A stretch of DNA of 64,000 nucleotides from the NCBI RefSeq assembly GCF_003703475.1, contig NZ_RDQM01000003.1, positions 124,001 through 188,000 on the forward strand, given 5' to 3'. This stretch comes from Allofranklinella schreckenbergeri. Lineage in GTDB: Bacteria > Pseudomonadota > Gammaproteobacteria > Burkholderiales > Burkholderiaceae_C. Positions 25,256 through 34,021 of the stretch are shown here, in pieces. Position 1 is the stretch's first letter, and each line of letters begins with the position of its first letter. The notes under the pieces are model-generated. The model was given only the letters and a program-made list of their open reading frames with translations. It searched no databases and was not told where the DNA came from. The position numbers and the translations under genes were made by a program.

Positions 25256-26392
25256 GTGTTGAACCACACACCACAATTGGAAAGCCGCGCAGGCGAGGGC
25301 GGCCCACAGATCGTGCTCCAGGGCGCCTGGGATGCGGTGGCATTGAGCGACCGTCGCGTCTGGCGCGGCCTGCAAAAACAATTGGAGCGCGTGCGCGTCG
25401 GGGCGTCAGGCGGCGCGCAGGCCAGTTGGGATTTGCGCCAGGCGCAGGGTTTCGATCACGTCGCGGCGCAGACGCTGTGGCACTACTGGGGCGGCCGCAT
25501 GCCCGCCCAGGTGCAGGCCAATGACAGCCAACGGGCGATTCTGGCGCGCGTGCAGCAGCTCAGCGGCGCGCCCTTGCCCCAACCCGAGGGCGGCTGGTTG
25601 CGCAATATCGAATGGCTGGGTCAGGCTTATCTCAACGGTTTCAAACACGCGGCGGCGGTGTTGCGGCTGGTGGGCCAGTTATTCCTGGATGTGCTGCGCG
25701 CCTTGCGCAACCCGGCGCGTGCGCCCTGGCACGATTTTTCCGCCCATGTGTTTCGCATGGGCGCGCAGGCGCTGCCCATCACGGCCCTGGTGGGCTTTTT
25801 GATCGGGGTGGTGATTGCGTATTTGCTGGCGCTGCAATTGCGCCAGTTCGGCGCGGATGCTTTCATCGTCAACATCCTGGGCATTTCCCTCACGCGCGAG
25901 TTGGGGCCGCTGCTGGCGGCGATTTTGGTGGCGGGGCGCTCCGGCTCGGCCATTACGGCGCAGATTGGCGTGATGCGCGTCAATGAGGAGCTGGATGCCA
26001 TGCGCGTGATGGGCATCTCCCAGGGCTTTCGGCTGGTGTTGCCGCGCGCAATGGCGCTGGCGCTGGCCATGCCGCTGGTGAGTTTGTGGACGACGATGGC
26101 CGCCTTGCTCGGCGGCATTGGCGCGTCGAATTTCGCGCTGGATGTCTCGCCCGCCTACTTTTTGCAAACCTTGCCCCAGGCCGTCGATATCGCCAATCTG
26201 TGGTTGGGCATGGGCAAATCGGTGGCCTTCGGTCTGGCCATTGCCTTGATCGGCTGCTACTGGGGTCTGTGGGTCAAGCCCAATACCGAGAGCCTGGGCA
26301 GCGGCACGACGGCATCGGTGGTGACTTCGATCACGGCGGTCATCGTCATTGATGCGGTGTTTGCCATCATTTTCAGAAACGTGGGGTTTTGA
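25256..26392 (+). CDS. MCE-type lipid ABC transporter permease with N-terminal STAS-like domain
   Basis: This 378-residue protein has a soluble N-terminal domain of about 100 residues (QIVLQGAWDAVAL, WDLRQAQGFDHVAAQTLWHYWGG) resembling an MlaB-type STAS domain, fused to an MlaE-family permease. The permease carries QALPITALVGFLIGVVIAYL and the conserved ILVAGRSGSAITAQIGVM and NEELDAMRVMGI segments. It would form the inner-membrane core of a lipid transporter. Translation probably starts at GTG 25256 (GAGAGG upstream). The ATPase gene overlaps its stop (TGATG). Confidence 0.88.
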   Translation: MLNHTPQLESRAGEGGPQIVLQGAWDAVALSDRRVWRGLQKQLERVRVGASGGAQASWDLRQAQGFDHVAAQTLWHYWGGRMPAQVQANDSQRAILARVQQLSGAPLPQPEGGWLRNIEWLGQAYLNGFKHAAAVLRLVGQLFLDVLRALRNPARAPWHDFSAHVFRMGAQALPITALVGFLIGVVIAYLLALQLRQFGADAFIVNILGISLTRELGPLLAAILVAGRSGSAITAQIGVMRVNEELDAMRVMGISQGFRLVLPRAMALALAMPLVSLWTTMAALLGGIGASNFALDVSPAYFLQTLPQAVDIANLWLGMGKSVAFGLAIALIGCYWGLWVKPNTESLGSGTTASVVTSITAVIVIDAVFAIIFRNVGF

Positions 26393-27234
26393 TGGAACGC
26401 CAAACCCAAGAGCAAACCCAAGCGCAGCCCATGCAGCCAGATCGCGAGCAGGGCGCTCGCGAGAGCGAGGCCATCGTGCGCATCGACAAGCTCTGGACGA
26501 CGTTCGGCCAGGGTGAAGCCGCGTTTTCCGTGCACCAGGATTTGGATTTGCAGGTGCGCCGCGGCGAAATCCTCACCATCGTGGGCGGCTCGGGCACGGG
26601 CAAAACCGTGCTGCTGCGCCACATTCTGGGGCTGACACGCCCCAGCCAAGGCACGGTCAAGATCAATGGCGTGGATGCGGCCGATCTGCCCGGGCCGGGC
26701 GCATCGGCGCGCATTGGCATGCTGTTCCAGCACGGGGCCTTGTTTTCGGCCTTTTCGGTGCTGGAGAACATCGCCTTCCCCCTGCGCGAGCAAGACAGCC
26801 TGCCCGAGGCCGTGGTGCAGCAAGCCGCAATGGTCAAGCTGCAAATGGTGGGCCTCAAGCCCGAGCACGCGCAGCGCATGCCATCGGACCTCTCAGGCGG
26901 CATGATCAAGCGCGTGGCGCTGGCGCGTGCGCTCATCATGGATCCGCCCTTGTTGCTGCTGGACGAGCCAACGGCCGGGCTGGATCCGCATGGCTCGGAC
27001 GAATTTTGTGAACTGTTGCGCGAGCTGCATGCCCAATTGGGGCTGACGGTCATCATGGTCACGCACGATCTGGATACGCTCTACGCCCTGAGCACGCGCG
27101 TGGCCGTGCTGGCAGAGAAGAAAGTCATCATCGCCGCGCCGCCGCGCGAAGTGGCGCGCTTTGCGCATCCGTTCATCGAACAATTCTTCCAGGGCGAGCG
27201 CGGTCGTCGCGCCCTGGCGCCCACGCCGCTGTAA
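26392..27234 (+). CDS. MCE-type lipid ABC transporter ATPase (MlaF-like)
   Basis: This 280-residue ATPase has Walker A GGSGTGKTV at residues 65-73, a Q-loop FQHGALFSAFSVLENI, signature LSGGMIKRVALARAL and Walker B LLLLDEPTAGLDP. This signature with LSGGM is the MlaF subgroup. The N-terminus has an extra Gln-rich stretch of about 25 residues. Start ATG 26392 overlaps the permease stop. It powers lipid movement between the envelope membranes with the permease and the MCE protein downstream. Confidence 0.9.
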   Translation: MERQTQEQTQAQPMQPDREQGARESEAIVRIDKLWTTFGQGEAAFSVHQDLDLQVRRGEILTIVGGSGTGKTVLLRHILGLTRPSQGTVKINGVDAADLPGPGASARIGMLFQHGALFSAFSVLENIAFPLREQDSLPEAVVQQAAMVKLQMVGLKPEHAQRMPSDLSGGMIKRVALARALIMDPPLLLLDEPTAGLDPHGSDEFCELLRELHAQLGLTVIMVTHDLDTLYALSTRVAVLAEKKVIIAAPPREVARFAHPFIEQFFQGERGRRALAPTPL

Positions 27235-27285
27235 GCCGGTTTTCCCCATTTCCGGCAGCCACTTACCCTTACCGAGACCTTGCAC

Positions 27286-28263
27286 ATGGAAAACAAATCA
27301 CATGCGATGGCCGCTGGCATTTTCGTGCTGGCGCTGCTGGCCGCCCTGGCTGGGCTGGCCATCTGGCTCACGCGCGACCAAGGCAGCTACCACACCTATG
27401 AAATGTCCACGGCCCAAGCCGTCACCGGCTTGCAGCCCCAGGCGGCCGTGCGTTACAAGGGCGTGAACGTGGGCAAGGTGACCCACATCGGCTTTGACCG
27501 CCAGGCCGCGGGCAACGTGCTCATCCGCATCACGGTGGACGACAGCACGCCCATTCGCCCCACCACCTACGCCTCGCTGGGCTACCAGGGCGTGACGGGC
27601 CTGGCCTATATCGATTTGGACGAAGCGGGCGTGTCGCTGGCCGATCTGGGCACCTCCCCAGGCGGCTACAAACGTCTGCACATGCGCCAATCCAGCCTCA
27701 GCCAACTGGCTGCCATGGGGCCGGAAGTCATCGCCGACGTGCGCGAAACCATGGCGCGCATCAACCAATTGCTCAGCGACGACAACCAGCAAACCCTGAT
27801 CGGCACGGTGGAGCGCTTTGGCACTGTGGCGCAAAATATGACGACGCTGACGCAAAGCGTCGCCGCGCTGACGCAAAAAGTCGATCAAAGCTGGGGCCAG
27901 GATATCGCCCCTGCCATCGCCCAACTGGGCGGCGACATGGGCCGCAGCATGAAGACGCTGGAGCAAACGGCCAAAAGCATCGACGCCATGAGCCGTGAAA
28001 TCGGCAAGGTCGCCCACCTGCTGGGCCAGCAAGGCGGCACGGTGGACCAACTCGGCCACACCGCCCAGGCCTTTGCAGGCGCGGCCGAAACCATCAACGC
28101 CGCCACCCTGCCCAGGCTGCAACGCACGCTGGATGAGGTGGGCGCAGCGGTCAAAGAAGTGGGCCAATTCGTGCGCAGCCTCAACAGCAACCCGCAATCG
28201 CTGCTCTACGGCCCCAACACCAGCCGCCCAGGCCCTGGCGAAAAAGGTTTTGCCAAGCCCTGA
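27286..28263 (+). CDS. MCE-domain (MlaD-like) substrate-binding subunit
   Basis: This 325-residue protein is anchored by one N-terminal helix (AAGIFVLALLAALAGLAIWL). It is followed by an MCE domain at about residues 40-120 (VTGLQPQAAVRYKGVNVGKV, TTYASLGYQGVTGLAYIDL) and a long helical C-terminal region rich in Gln/Thr that may form a tunnel or coiled coil. It would sit in the periplasm as a hexameric ring that carries lipids. ATG 27286 is chosen over the upstream TTG 27280. The operon ends with a lipoprotein gene after repeat R8. Confidence 0.88.
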   Translation: MENKSHAMAAGIFVLALLAALAGLAIWLTRDQGSYHTYEMSTAQAVTGLQPQAAVRYKGVNVGKVTHIGFDRQAAGNVLIRITVDDSTPIRPTTYASLGYQGVTGLAYIDLDEAGVSLADLGTSPGGYKRLHMRQSSLSQLAAMGPEVIADVRETMARINQLLSDDNQQTLIGTVERFGTVAQNMTTLTQSVAALTQKVDQSWGQDIAPAIAQLGGDMGRSMKTLEQTAKSIDAMSREIGKVAHLLGQQGGTVDQLGHTAQAFAGAAETINAATLPRLQRTLDEVGAAVKEVGQFVRSLNSNPQSLLYGPNTSRPGPGEKGFAKP

Positions 28264-28283
28264 ATGCTGAACACGTTTCCAAT

Positions 28284-28354
28284 TGTAAATCAAGGGAATA
28301 AAAATATGCCTGTTTCGGCATGATGGGTATGAAGTGAATTTTCCTTTGATTTAA
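28284..28354 (+). repeat. Dispersed AT-rich intergenic element, copy R8
   Basis: A near-consensus copy: GTAAATCAAGGGAATAAAA, TGCCTGTTTCGGCATGAT, AATTTTCCTTTGATTTAA. It lies between the MCE gene and its accessory lipoprotein gene. Confidence 0.9.
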
Positions 28355-28382
28355 AACCCTGTTTGCTGTCGAAAGCCACACC

Positions 28383-29051
28383 ATGATGCATCGCCTCTCC
28401 TCCCTGCTGGTTGCGGCCAGCGCCGCTCTTGCCCTGGCTGGCTGCGCCACGCTGCCCGAGCCGCCATCGCCCACCGTGTTGTACGACTTTGGCGCCGCAG
28501 CCCCGGCGCAGCCTGCCGCGCAACCGGCCAGCCAGACATCCAGCCAGGCACCCAACCAGCCGCCCAGCCTGCTGTTGGCCAGCGTCAGCGCCAGCGGCTT
28601 GCCCACCGACAGCCAAGTCATGCTCTACCGCCTGGCTTATGCCGACGATTTGCAACTGCGCGGCTACCAAAACGCCCGCTGGAGCCAGCCCGTGCAGCGC
28701 CTGTTCGAGCAGCAACTGCGCCAGCAGCTCGAACGCACGCGGGTGGTGCTCGATGCCGATTTCAGCCCGGCGCGCCTGCGTGAGGACGGCATCGCCCCGC
28801 CGGTGCTGCGCGCCGATGTGGAGCGTTTCGAGCAAGTCTTCCCCAGCGACAGCGCCAGCGGGGCCATCGTGCGCGTGCGCGCCACCGTCGTGCGCAGCAG
28901 CGCTCAGGGCGATCAGGTGCTGGGCCAGCGCGTTTTTGAACGCAGCGCCAACGCCGCCAGCGCCGACGCCAGCGGCGGTGCCCAAGCCATGGCCCAGGCC
29001 GCCCGCCAAGTCGCCGCCGATATCGACGCCTGGCTGGCGCAGTTGAAGTAA
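28383..29051 (+). CDS. ABC-type transport auxiliary lipoprotein of the MCE system
   Basis: This 222-residue lipoprotein has a clear lipobox (LALAGC, lipidated Cys at about residue 21), a Pro/Gln/Ser-rich linker, then a domain matching the ABC-transport auxiliary (PqiC-like) family: SVSASGLPTDSQVMLYRLAY and QNARWSQPVQRLFEQQLR. It would be tethered to the outer membrane and meet the MCE ring. Linked lipoproteins of this kind are usual for MCE operons of the STAS-permease type, which lack a separate MlaC. Confidence 0.82.
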   Translation: MMHRLSSLLVAASAALALAGCATLPEPPSPTVLYDFGAAAPAQPAAQPASQTSSQAPNQPPSLLLASVSASGLPTDSQVMLYRLAYADDLQLRGYQNARWSQPVQRLFEQQLRQQLERTRVVLDADFSPARLREDGIAPPVLRADVERFEQVFPSDSASGAIVRVRATVVRSSAQGDQVLGQRVFERSANAASADASGGAQAMAQAARQVAADIDAWLAQLK

Positions 29052-29193
29052 ACCGCCCATCGCCCAGCCCAACGCGTTTGCGCGAAGCGGGGCGGGCCGT
29101 GGCTTTGCGTGCCGCGCCCTGCCTCCCCGCACCGCGCCCCACCGCCGTCCACCCATCACCGCCTACCGCCCATTTCCCTTGCAGTCTTGCCCC

Positions 29194-29925
29194 ATGCGCC
29201 CTTTGCCGCACACTCCGTCAGACGCCCCGCACCCGCTGGATCTTTCCCTCTACCTCGTGACCGACGCCGCCTTGTGCGAGCGCGCCGGGCGCAGCGTCTT
29301 GCACACCGTGCAACAAGCCGTGGAAGGCGGGGTGCGCGTGGTGCAAATCCGGGAAAAACACGCCTCGGGCCGCGCTTTTCTGGCCTTGGTCGAAGCCGTC
29401 GCCCGCGCGCTGCCCGCGCATGTCGCCTTGCTGGTCAACGACCGCATCGATGTGTTTCTGGCCGCGCGCGCCGCTGGGGCGCGGGTGGCGGGCGTGCACA
29501 TCGGCCAATCGGAAATCCCCGCCGCGCTGGCGCGCCAGATCATCGGCCCCGAGGCCATTGTGGGCTTGAGCGCCAACGCCCCCGTCACGCTGGACGAAGC
29601 CCAGGCGCTGGGGGCGGCGGGCGTGGTCGATTACGTGGGCATCGGCCCACTGCACCCCACCGCCACCAAACCCGATGCCGATGCAGGCAAAGGCTTGCCC
29701 GCGCTGACCGCCTTGCGCGCGCGCGCCACGCTGCCCGCCGTGGCCATTGGCGGGGTGACGGCGGCCGATGTCCCCGCCCTGCGCGCAGCCGGTTTCGATG
29801 GCGCAGCCGTGGTCAGCGCCATTTGCGCCGCGCCCGATGCCTGCGCGGCGGCACAAACCCTGCGTGCCGCCTGGGACGCAGCCATTGCCCTCCGAACCCC
29901 TCATGTGAAAGCGATTGCGCCATGA
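29194..29925 (+). CDS. thiE: Thiamine phosphate synthase
   Basis: This 243-residue TIM-barrel enzyme joins hydroxymethylpyrimidine pyrophosphate with thiazole phosphate to give thiamine phosphate. Visible are VVQIREKHASGRAFL (pyrophosphate site), LLVNDRIDV, DYVGIGPLHPTATKPDA and VAIGGVTAADV. The start ATG 29194 gives a normal length. Its stop overlaps the thiD start (ATGA at 29922-29925). No TPP riboswitch is visible in the 142-bp upstream gap. Confidence 0.93.
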   Translation: MRPLPHTPSDAPHPLDLSLYLVTDAALCERAGRSVLHTVQQAVEGGVRVVQIREKHASGRAFLALVEAVARALPAHVALLVNDRIDVFLAARAAGARVAGVHIGQSEIPAALARQIIGPEAIVGLSANAPVTLDEAQALGAAGVVDYVGIGPLHPTATKPDADAGKGLPALTALRARATLPAVAIGGVTAADVPALRAAGFDGAAVVSAICAAPDACAAAQTLRAAWDAAIALRTPHVKAIAP

Positions 29926-30737
29926 TTCCACGCGTTCTCAGCATCGCTGGCACCGACCCCACCGGCGGCGCTGGCATCCATGCCGATCTCAAAAGCATTG
30001 CTGCCAACGGCGGCTATGGCATGGCGGTGGTCACCGCCCTGGTGGCCCAGAACACCCAGGGCGTGCGCTCCATCCACGTGCCGCCCATGTCGTTTCTGCG
30101 CGAGCAGCTCGACGCCGTGAGCGACGATGTGGAGATCGACGCCATCAAACTCGGCATGCTGGGCAACACCGACATCATCGCCACCGTCTCCGACTGGCTG
30201 GCCGCACACCGCCCGCCCGTGCTGGTGCTCGATCCGGTGATGGTGGCCACCAGCGGCCATCGCCTGCTCGATGCCGAGGCCGAAGCGGCCCTGCGCCAAC
30301 TGCTGCCCCTGGCCGACCTCATCACCCCCAACATGCCCGAGCTGGCCGTGCTCGCCGATGCCCCCCTGGCCCAAAGCTGGGACGAGGCGCTGGCCCAGGC
30401 CCGCCAAGTCGCCCGGCAATACCAGGTGCACGTGCTGGCCAAGGGCGGCCACCTGGGCGGCGCGCACGCGCCCGACGCGCTGCTGACGCCCGACGGCCAG
30501 CAAAGCGACTACCCCGCCGCACGCGTGCCCACGCGCAACACACATGGCACGGGCTGCTCCTATTCCGCCGCGCTGGCCACGTTGCGCCCGCAACTGCCCT
30601 CATGGGCCGAGGCGGTGGCCCGCGCCAAGCTCTGGCTGACCGATAGCATCGCCCACGCCGATACGCTGAACGTGGGCCAGGGCCACGGCCCCATCCACCA
30701 TTTCGCCACGCTCTGGCGCGCCCAGTCCGCTGGTTGA
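29922..30737 (+). CDS. thiD: Hydroxymethylpyrimidine/phosphomethylpyrimidine kinase
   Basis: This 271-residue ribokinase-fold enzyme phosphorylates HMP twice to the pyrophosphate used by ThiE, its operon partner. Signatures are SIAGTDPTGGAGIHADLKS at the N-terminus, KLGMLGNTDII, and the catalytic NTHGTGCSYSAALA near residue 210. Substrate-site GTDPTGG replaces the more common GSDSSGG, a variant that occurs in betaproteobacterial ThiD. ATG 29922 overlaps the thiE stop. Confidence 0.93.
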   Translation: MIPRVLSIAGTDPTGGAGIHADLKSIAANGGYGMAVVTALVAQNTQGVRSIHVPPMSFLREQLDAVSDDVEIDAIKLGMLGNTDIIATVSDWLAAHRPPVLVLDPVMVATSGHRLLDAEAEAALRQLLPLADLITPNMPELAVLADAPLAQSWDEALAQARQVARQYQVHVLAKGGHLGGAHAPDALLTPDGQQSDYPAARVPTRNTHGTGCSYSAALATLRPQLPSWAEAVARAKLWLTDSIAHADTLNVGQGHGPIHHFATLWRAQSAG

Positions 30738-30753
30738 TGGGTTGCTTGAATTT

Positions 30754-30820
30754 CCAGATCAAAAAAAACTCCATGGCTTGATGGATTTGCCATGGAGGGG
30801 TGATTTTTTTGCTTGATGAT
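30754..30820 (+). repeat. Dispersed AT-rich intergenic element, copy R9 (diverged, hairpin)
   Basis: The ends AGATCAAAAAAAACTCC and TTTTTTTGCTTGATGATG and the inner GGCTTGATGGATTT fit the family. An inner inverted repeat CTCCATGGC / GCCATGGAG makes it a likely terminator for thiD. Confidence 0.55.
30768..30813 (+). terminator. thiD terminator within repeat R9
   Basis: CTCCATGGC pairs with GCCATGGAG across an 11-nt loop; GGGTGATTTTTTTG follows. It sits between convergent thiD and the TRAP binding-protein gene. Confidence 0.6.
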
Positions 30821-30951
30821 GGGTATTTTCAGGGTCAAGCCTTGGCCCTGGCGGGTAGGCGCTTGCCATGCAAGCTCCGCTTTGCGTGGCAAGGCCCTCT
30901 ATGCAATGGCCACAATGGCCAGCGCTTGGGGCGCGGCCTGGGCAAGGCTGT

Positions 30952-31986
30952 TTAACGGCCAGCAACGGCCTGCTCGGCTTTTTCCACCAGCGCTTCGCCG
31001 ATGTGCTTTTTCCACTTGGCGTACACCTCGCGCGTGGCGTTGACGAACTGCTGGCGCTCGGCATCGCTGAGGTGGTGCACTTGCACGCCCTTGGCTTGCA
31101 GGTCTTGCCACTGGCTTTGGTCGCTGCCCGTCATCCCTTTGCGGGCGATCTCCACCTGCTGCTTGGCGGCATCGACGGCAGCCTGGCGCACGATGGCCTG
31201 GTCTTCGGCGCTCCAGGATTTCCAGACGTTTTCCGCCACAACGAAGATCAGCGGATCGGCCACATAGCCCCAGGCCGTCAAATGCTTTTGACCCACGCTC
31301 TCCAGCTTGGCGGCGGCGAAGACGGAGATGGGGTTTTCCTGCCCATCCACCGCGCCCGAGGCCATCGCCGGCTGCGCATCGGCCCAGCTCATTTGCACGG
31401 GGTTGGCGCCCAGGGCCGTCATGGTGTCCAGATACAGCGGCGAGCCGACCACGCGCAGCTTCAGCCCCTTCATGTCCTCAGGCGTGCGAATGGGGTGCTT
31501 GGAGTTGGAGACTTCCCGGAAGCCGTTTTCGCCCCAGGCCAGCGGCACCACGCCGCGCTTGGAGAGCACACCAAACAAATCCTGCCCCACCTGGCCTTGG
31601 GTGAGGGCATCGATGGCCTTGTAATCGGGCATCAGAAAAGGCATGGAAAACAGGTTCAACTCCTTGACCTGGGGCGACCAGTTGATCGTCGAGCCCACCG
31701 CCAGATCGATCACGCCTTGGCGCAGCGCGGTGAATTCGCGCGTCTGGTCGCCGCCCACCAGCGATGCGCCAGGGTAGAGCTTGATATTGATGCGCCCCTG
31801 CGTGCGCTCGCGCACCAGATCGGCCCAGATTTCACCGCCCTTGCCCCAGGGGAAGGCGGTACCCAGCACCAGCGACATTTTGTATTCGCTCTTGTAATTC
31901 TTCGTTTGCGCCAGCGCAGGCGATTGAGCGGCCAGGCCCAGGCCAACGGCTGCACAGAGGGCAAGAAGGGTTTTGTGAAGTTTCAT
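30952..31986 (-). CDS. TRAP transporter substrate-binding protein, DctP family (orphan)
   Basis: This 344-residue periplasmic protein has a signal peptide (LLALCAAVGLGLAAQSPALAQ). The DctP-family body includes IKLYPGASLVGGDQTREF, the carboxylate-contact region GLKLRVVGSPLY and WADAQPAMASGAVDGQENP. TRAP binding proteins deliver organic acids to a DctQ/DctM membrane pair, but neither gene is nearby: the neighbours are thiD and a DMT exporter. It must use a membrane pair encoded elsewhere or have another role. Upstream on the same strand, a gap of 116 bp separates it from the DMT gene. Confidence 0.87.
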   Translation of the reverse strand: MKLHKTLLALCAAVGLGLAAQSPALAQTKNYKSEYKMSLVLGTAFPWGKGGEIWADLVRERTQGRINIKLYPGASLVGGDQTREFTALRQGVIDLAVGSTINWSPQVKELNLFSMPFLMPDYKAIDALTQGQVGQDLFGVLSKRGVVPLAWGENGFREVSNSKHPIRTPEDMKGLKLRVVGSPLYLDTMTALGANPVQMSWADAQPAMASGAVDGQENPISVFAAAKLESVGQKHLTAWGYVADPLIFVVAENVWKSWSAEDQAIVRQAAVDAAKQQVEIARKGMTGSDQSQWQDLQAKGVQVHHLSDAERQQFVNATREVYAKWKKHIGEALVEKAEQAVAGR

Positions 31987-32102
31987 GGCGAGTGTTCCTC
32001 ATGGAGTTGAAAAAACCAAGCCTGGCCGTCGTGTGCCGGGCAACGGCGAATATTAGAGCGTCTTGCCTCCCGAAAACCCCAGTTGGGGCGTGTTCTTGCG
32101 CG

Positions 32103-33020
32103 CTATGCGCCCCGAGCGCGGCTGAACAGCCCAATCCCCGCAATCACCAGCACCGTGCCCACCGCCAGCCAGGGTGTGAAAGGCTCTTGCAAGATCAGAA
32201 TGCCCAAGGCGATGGTAGAGAGCGGGCCGACCATCCCTACCTGCGCGGCCAGCGCAGCGCCCAGGCGCTCAATGGCCAGCATCACCAACAGCACGGGCGC
32301 CGCCGTGCAAAGCGTGGCATTGAGCAGCGACAGCCACAGCACTTCGGGCGCCACGATGGCCGCGCTCAAAGGCCGCAGCAGCAGGAATTGCCCGATGCAA
32401 CACAGGCAGGCAAACGAGGTGGCCCAACCCACCAGGCGCAGCGAGCCGATGCGCTGCACATACTCGCCGCTGAAAAACAGGTACAGGGCATAGCTGCATG
32501 TGGACGCAAACACCAGCGAAGCGCCCCAAGCCGTGGCCGCAGTGGGCGCCACGCGCAATTCCAGCCCAAACACCAGCAAAGCCCCCGCATAACTGACGCC
32601 GACGGCCACCATTTGCGCCCGGCTGACGCGCCGCCCGCGCAGCAGCCAGCCCAGCAGCATCACCAGCGTGGGGCAGAGGTAGAGGATGAGCCGCTCCAGG
32701 CTGGCGCTGATGTATTGCAGCCCCGCAAAATCGAGCATGCTGGCCAGGTAATAACCCGAAATGCCCAGCCCCACGATGCCCCATTGATCCCTGGCCGACA
32801 GCGGCGGCTTGCCGCGACCGGCCAGCCAAGCCATGAGCACAAACAACGGCAGCGCAAACAGCATGCGGTACATGATGAGCGTGACGGCATCCACCCCATG
32901 GCGGTAAGCCAGCTTGACGATGATGGCCTTGCCGCTGAAGGCGATGGAACCCAGCGCCGCCAAAGCCAGGCCGGAGAGGAGTTGGCGCGTGTCTTGGGGC
33001 TGGGGGATGGCGGTCGTCAT
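32103..33020 (-). CDS. EamA/DMT-family transporter
   Basis: This 305-residue protein has ten predicted membrane helices arranged as two EamA repeats. Features include ALGSIAFSGKAIIVKLAYRH in the first repeat and LGAALAAQVGMVGPLSTIAL with EPFTPWLAVGTVLVIAG in the second. It is probably an exporter of amino acids or other metabolites. Substrate is not predictable. Upstream on the same strand lie a terminator and tRNA-Ser. Confidence 0.85.
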   Translation of the reverse strand: MTTAIPQPQDTRQLLSGLALAALGSIAFSGKAIIVKLAYRHGVDAVTLIMYRMLFALPLFVLMAWLAGRGKPPLSARDQWGIVGLGISGYYLASMLDFAGLQYISASLERLILYLCPTLVMLLGWLLRGRRVSRAQMVAVGVSYAGALLVFGLELRVAPTAATAWGASLVFASTCSYALYLFFSGEYVQRIGSLRLVGWATSFACLCCIGQFLLLRPLSAAIVAPEVLWLSLLNATLCTAAPVLLVMLAIERLGAALAAQVGMVGPLSTIALGILILQEPFTPWLAVGTVLVIAGIGLFSRARGA

Positions 33021-33144
33021 GGCGCGCTTTGCGGTGCGGAAAACCTGTTGCGATGAAGCTGAGCCACTTCGTATCTATTTCTCATCATGTCCGGAGCCGC
33101 ATTGGCGGGACAGGTGGCGAGCGAGTAGGCCGGAAGGTAAAGAA

Positions 33145-33174
33145 AAAGCCAAGTGAAATCAATCACTTGGCTTT
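33145..33174 (-). terminator. tRNA-Ser terminator
   Basis: A perfect 12-bp stem (AAAGCCAAGTGA / TCACTTGGCTTT) with a 6-nt loop is followed on the minus strand by TTCTTT, immediately after the tRNA 3' end. Confidence 0.88.
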
Positions 33175-33180
33175 CTAACC

Positions 33181-33271
33181 TGGCGGAGAGAGCGGGATTC
33201 GAACCCGCGGTAGGCTATTAACCTACACACGCTTTCCAGGCGTGCGACTTAAACCACTCATCCATCTCTCC
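33181..33271 (-). tRNA. tRNA-Ser (anticodon GGA)
   Basis: This class II tRNA of 91 nt has an encoded CCA. The acceptor stem GGAGAGA pairs with TCTCTCC. The anticodon arm CACGC-CTGGAAA-GCGTG gives anticodon GGA. The long variable arm is TAGGTTAATAGCCTA. It is followed by its own terminator. Confidence 0.97.
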
Positions 33272-33326
33272 GGAAACCGCGCATTGTACCTGCAATTTCA
33301 GCACTTGCGCGGCAATTGGGTGCGGT

Positions 33327-33857
33327 TTAGTTCAGGCGGGCGATTTCGCCGTTGCGCACTTGCACGCGGTCGTTGATGCGCAGGCCGCCGGTGTCGGTTA
33401 CGTCATAGACGCGGTATTGGCCATTGTCCACGCGGATGGTGATGCGGTAGCCGTAGATTTGGCCGTTTTGCCCATCCATGCGTTGCTCAATGGTGTTGCC
33501 GGCCATGGCGCCGCCAACGGCGCCAGCGATGGTGGCAGCGGTGCGGCCGCGCCCGCCGCCGACCTGGTTGCCCAGCAGGCCGCCCACCACTGCACCCAGC
33601 ACAACGCCTGCGCCGGTGCTGCCACGGTGGGCGTTTTGCAGCGCCTCGATGTTGGTGACGTAGCCGTACTCCAGCACGTTCACGGGCGCGCGGGTGGGGG
33701 CGGGAGCGCCGTAGCCGGGCTGTTGATAGCCGGGTTGTTGGTAAGCGGGCTGCTGGTAGCCGCCTTGCTGGGGGTAGAGCGGGGTGCTTTGGCAACCGGC
33801 CAAGGTCAAGGCGGCTGCGCAGGCGCTGGTGAGCAAGGTGGTGCGGATGGTGGACAT
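33327..33857 (-). CDS. Glycine-zipper 2TM-domain outer-membrane lipoprotein
   Basis: This 176-residue lipoprotein has a lipobox (LTLAGC, Cys near residue 21), then a Tyr/Gln/Pro repeat region built on YQQPGYQQPGYG, then a glycine-zipper segment (AGVVLGAVVGGLLGNQVGGG and IAGAVGGAMAGNTIE). The C-terminus contains ITIRVDNGQYRVYDV. This is the SlyB/PcP-like layout of outer-membrane lipoproteins involved in envelope integrity. The start at 33857 has a GAAGGAG ribosome site. Confidence 0.85.
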   Translation of the reverse strand: MSTIRTTLLTSACAAALTLAGCQSTPLYPQQGGYQQPAYQQPGYQQPGYGAPAPTRAPVNVLEYGYVTNIEALQNAHRGSTGAGVVLGAVVGGLLGNQVGGGRGRTAATIAGAVGGAMAGNTIEQRMDGQNGQIYGYRITIRVDNGQYRVYDVTDTGGLRINDRVQVRNGEIARLN

Positions 33858-34021
33858 GGGCTTCTCCTTCATCAAGAACAGGAATCACATAACGGGCGCC
33901 ATCCTAGCGCCTGGGGGCTTGAGGCGGGATAGGGCTTGTGTAAAAGCTCGTAAATAAAGGGGGCGCGAATGTGTGGGACGGTTGCGGGGCGGTGCGGCTT
34001 TGAGCGCGCTTTAACCACGTT

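Noticed and set aside
22762-25524. Very long plus-strand open frame (920 codons) opposite the heme receptor
   Set aside because: It mirrors the codon pattern of the receptor gene, which has full TonB-receptor signatures on the minus strand.
30862-30893. 12-bp hairpin CTTGCCATGCAA / TTGCGTGGCAAG after the TRAP gene
   Set aside because: There is no T-run on either strand and it contains a G-T pair, so I cannot support a terminator call.
30868-32010. Plus-strand frame of 380 codons opposite the TRAP binding protein
   Set aside because: The minus-strand protein has a signal peptide and DctP motifs; the plus-strand frame is a compositional shadow.
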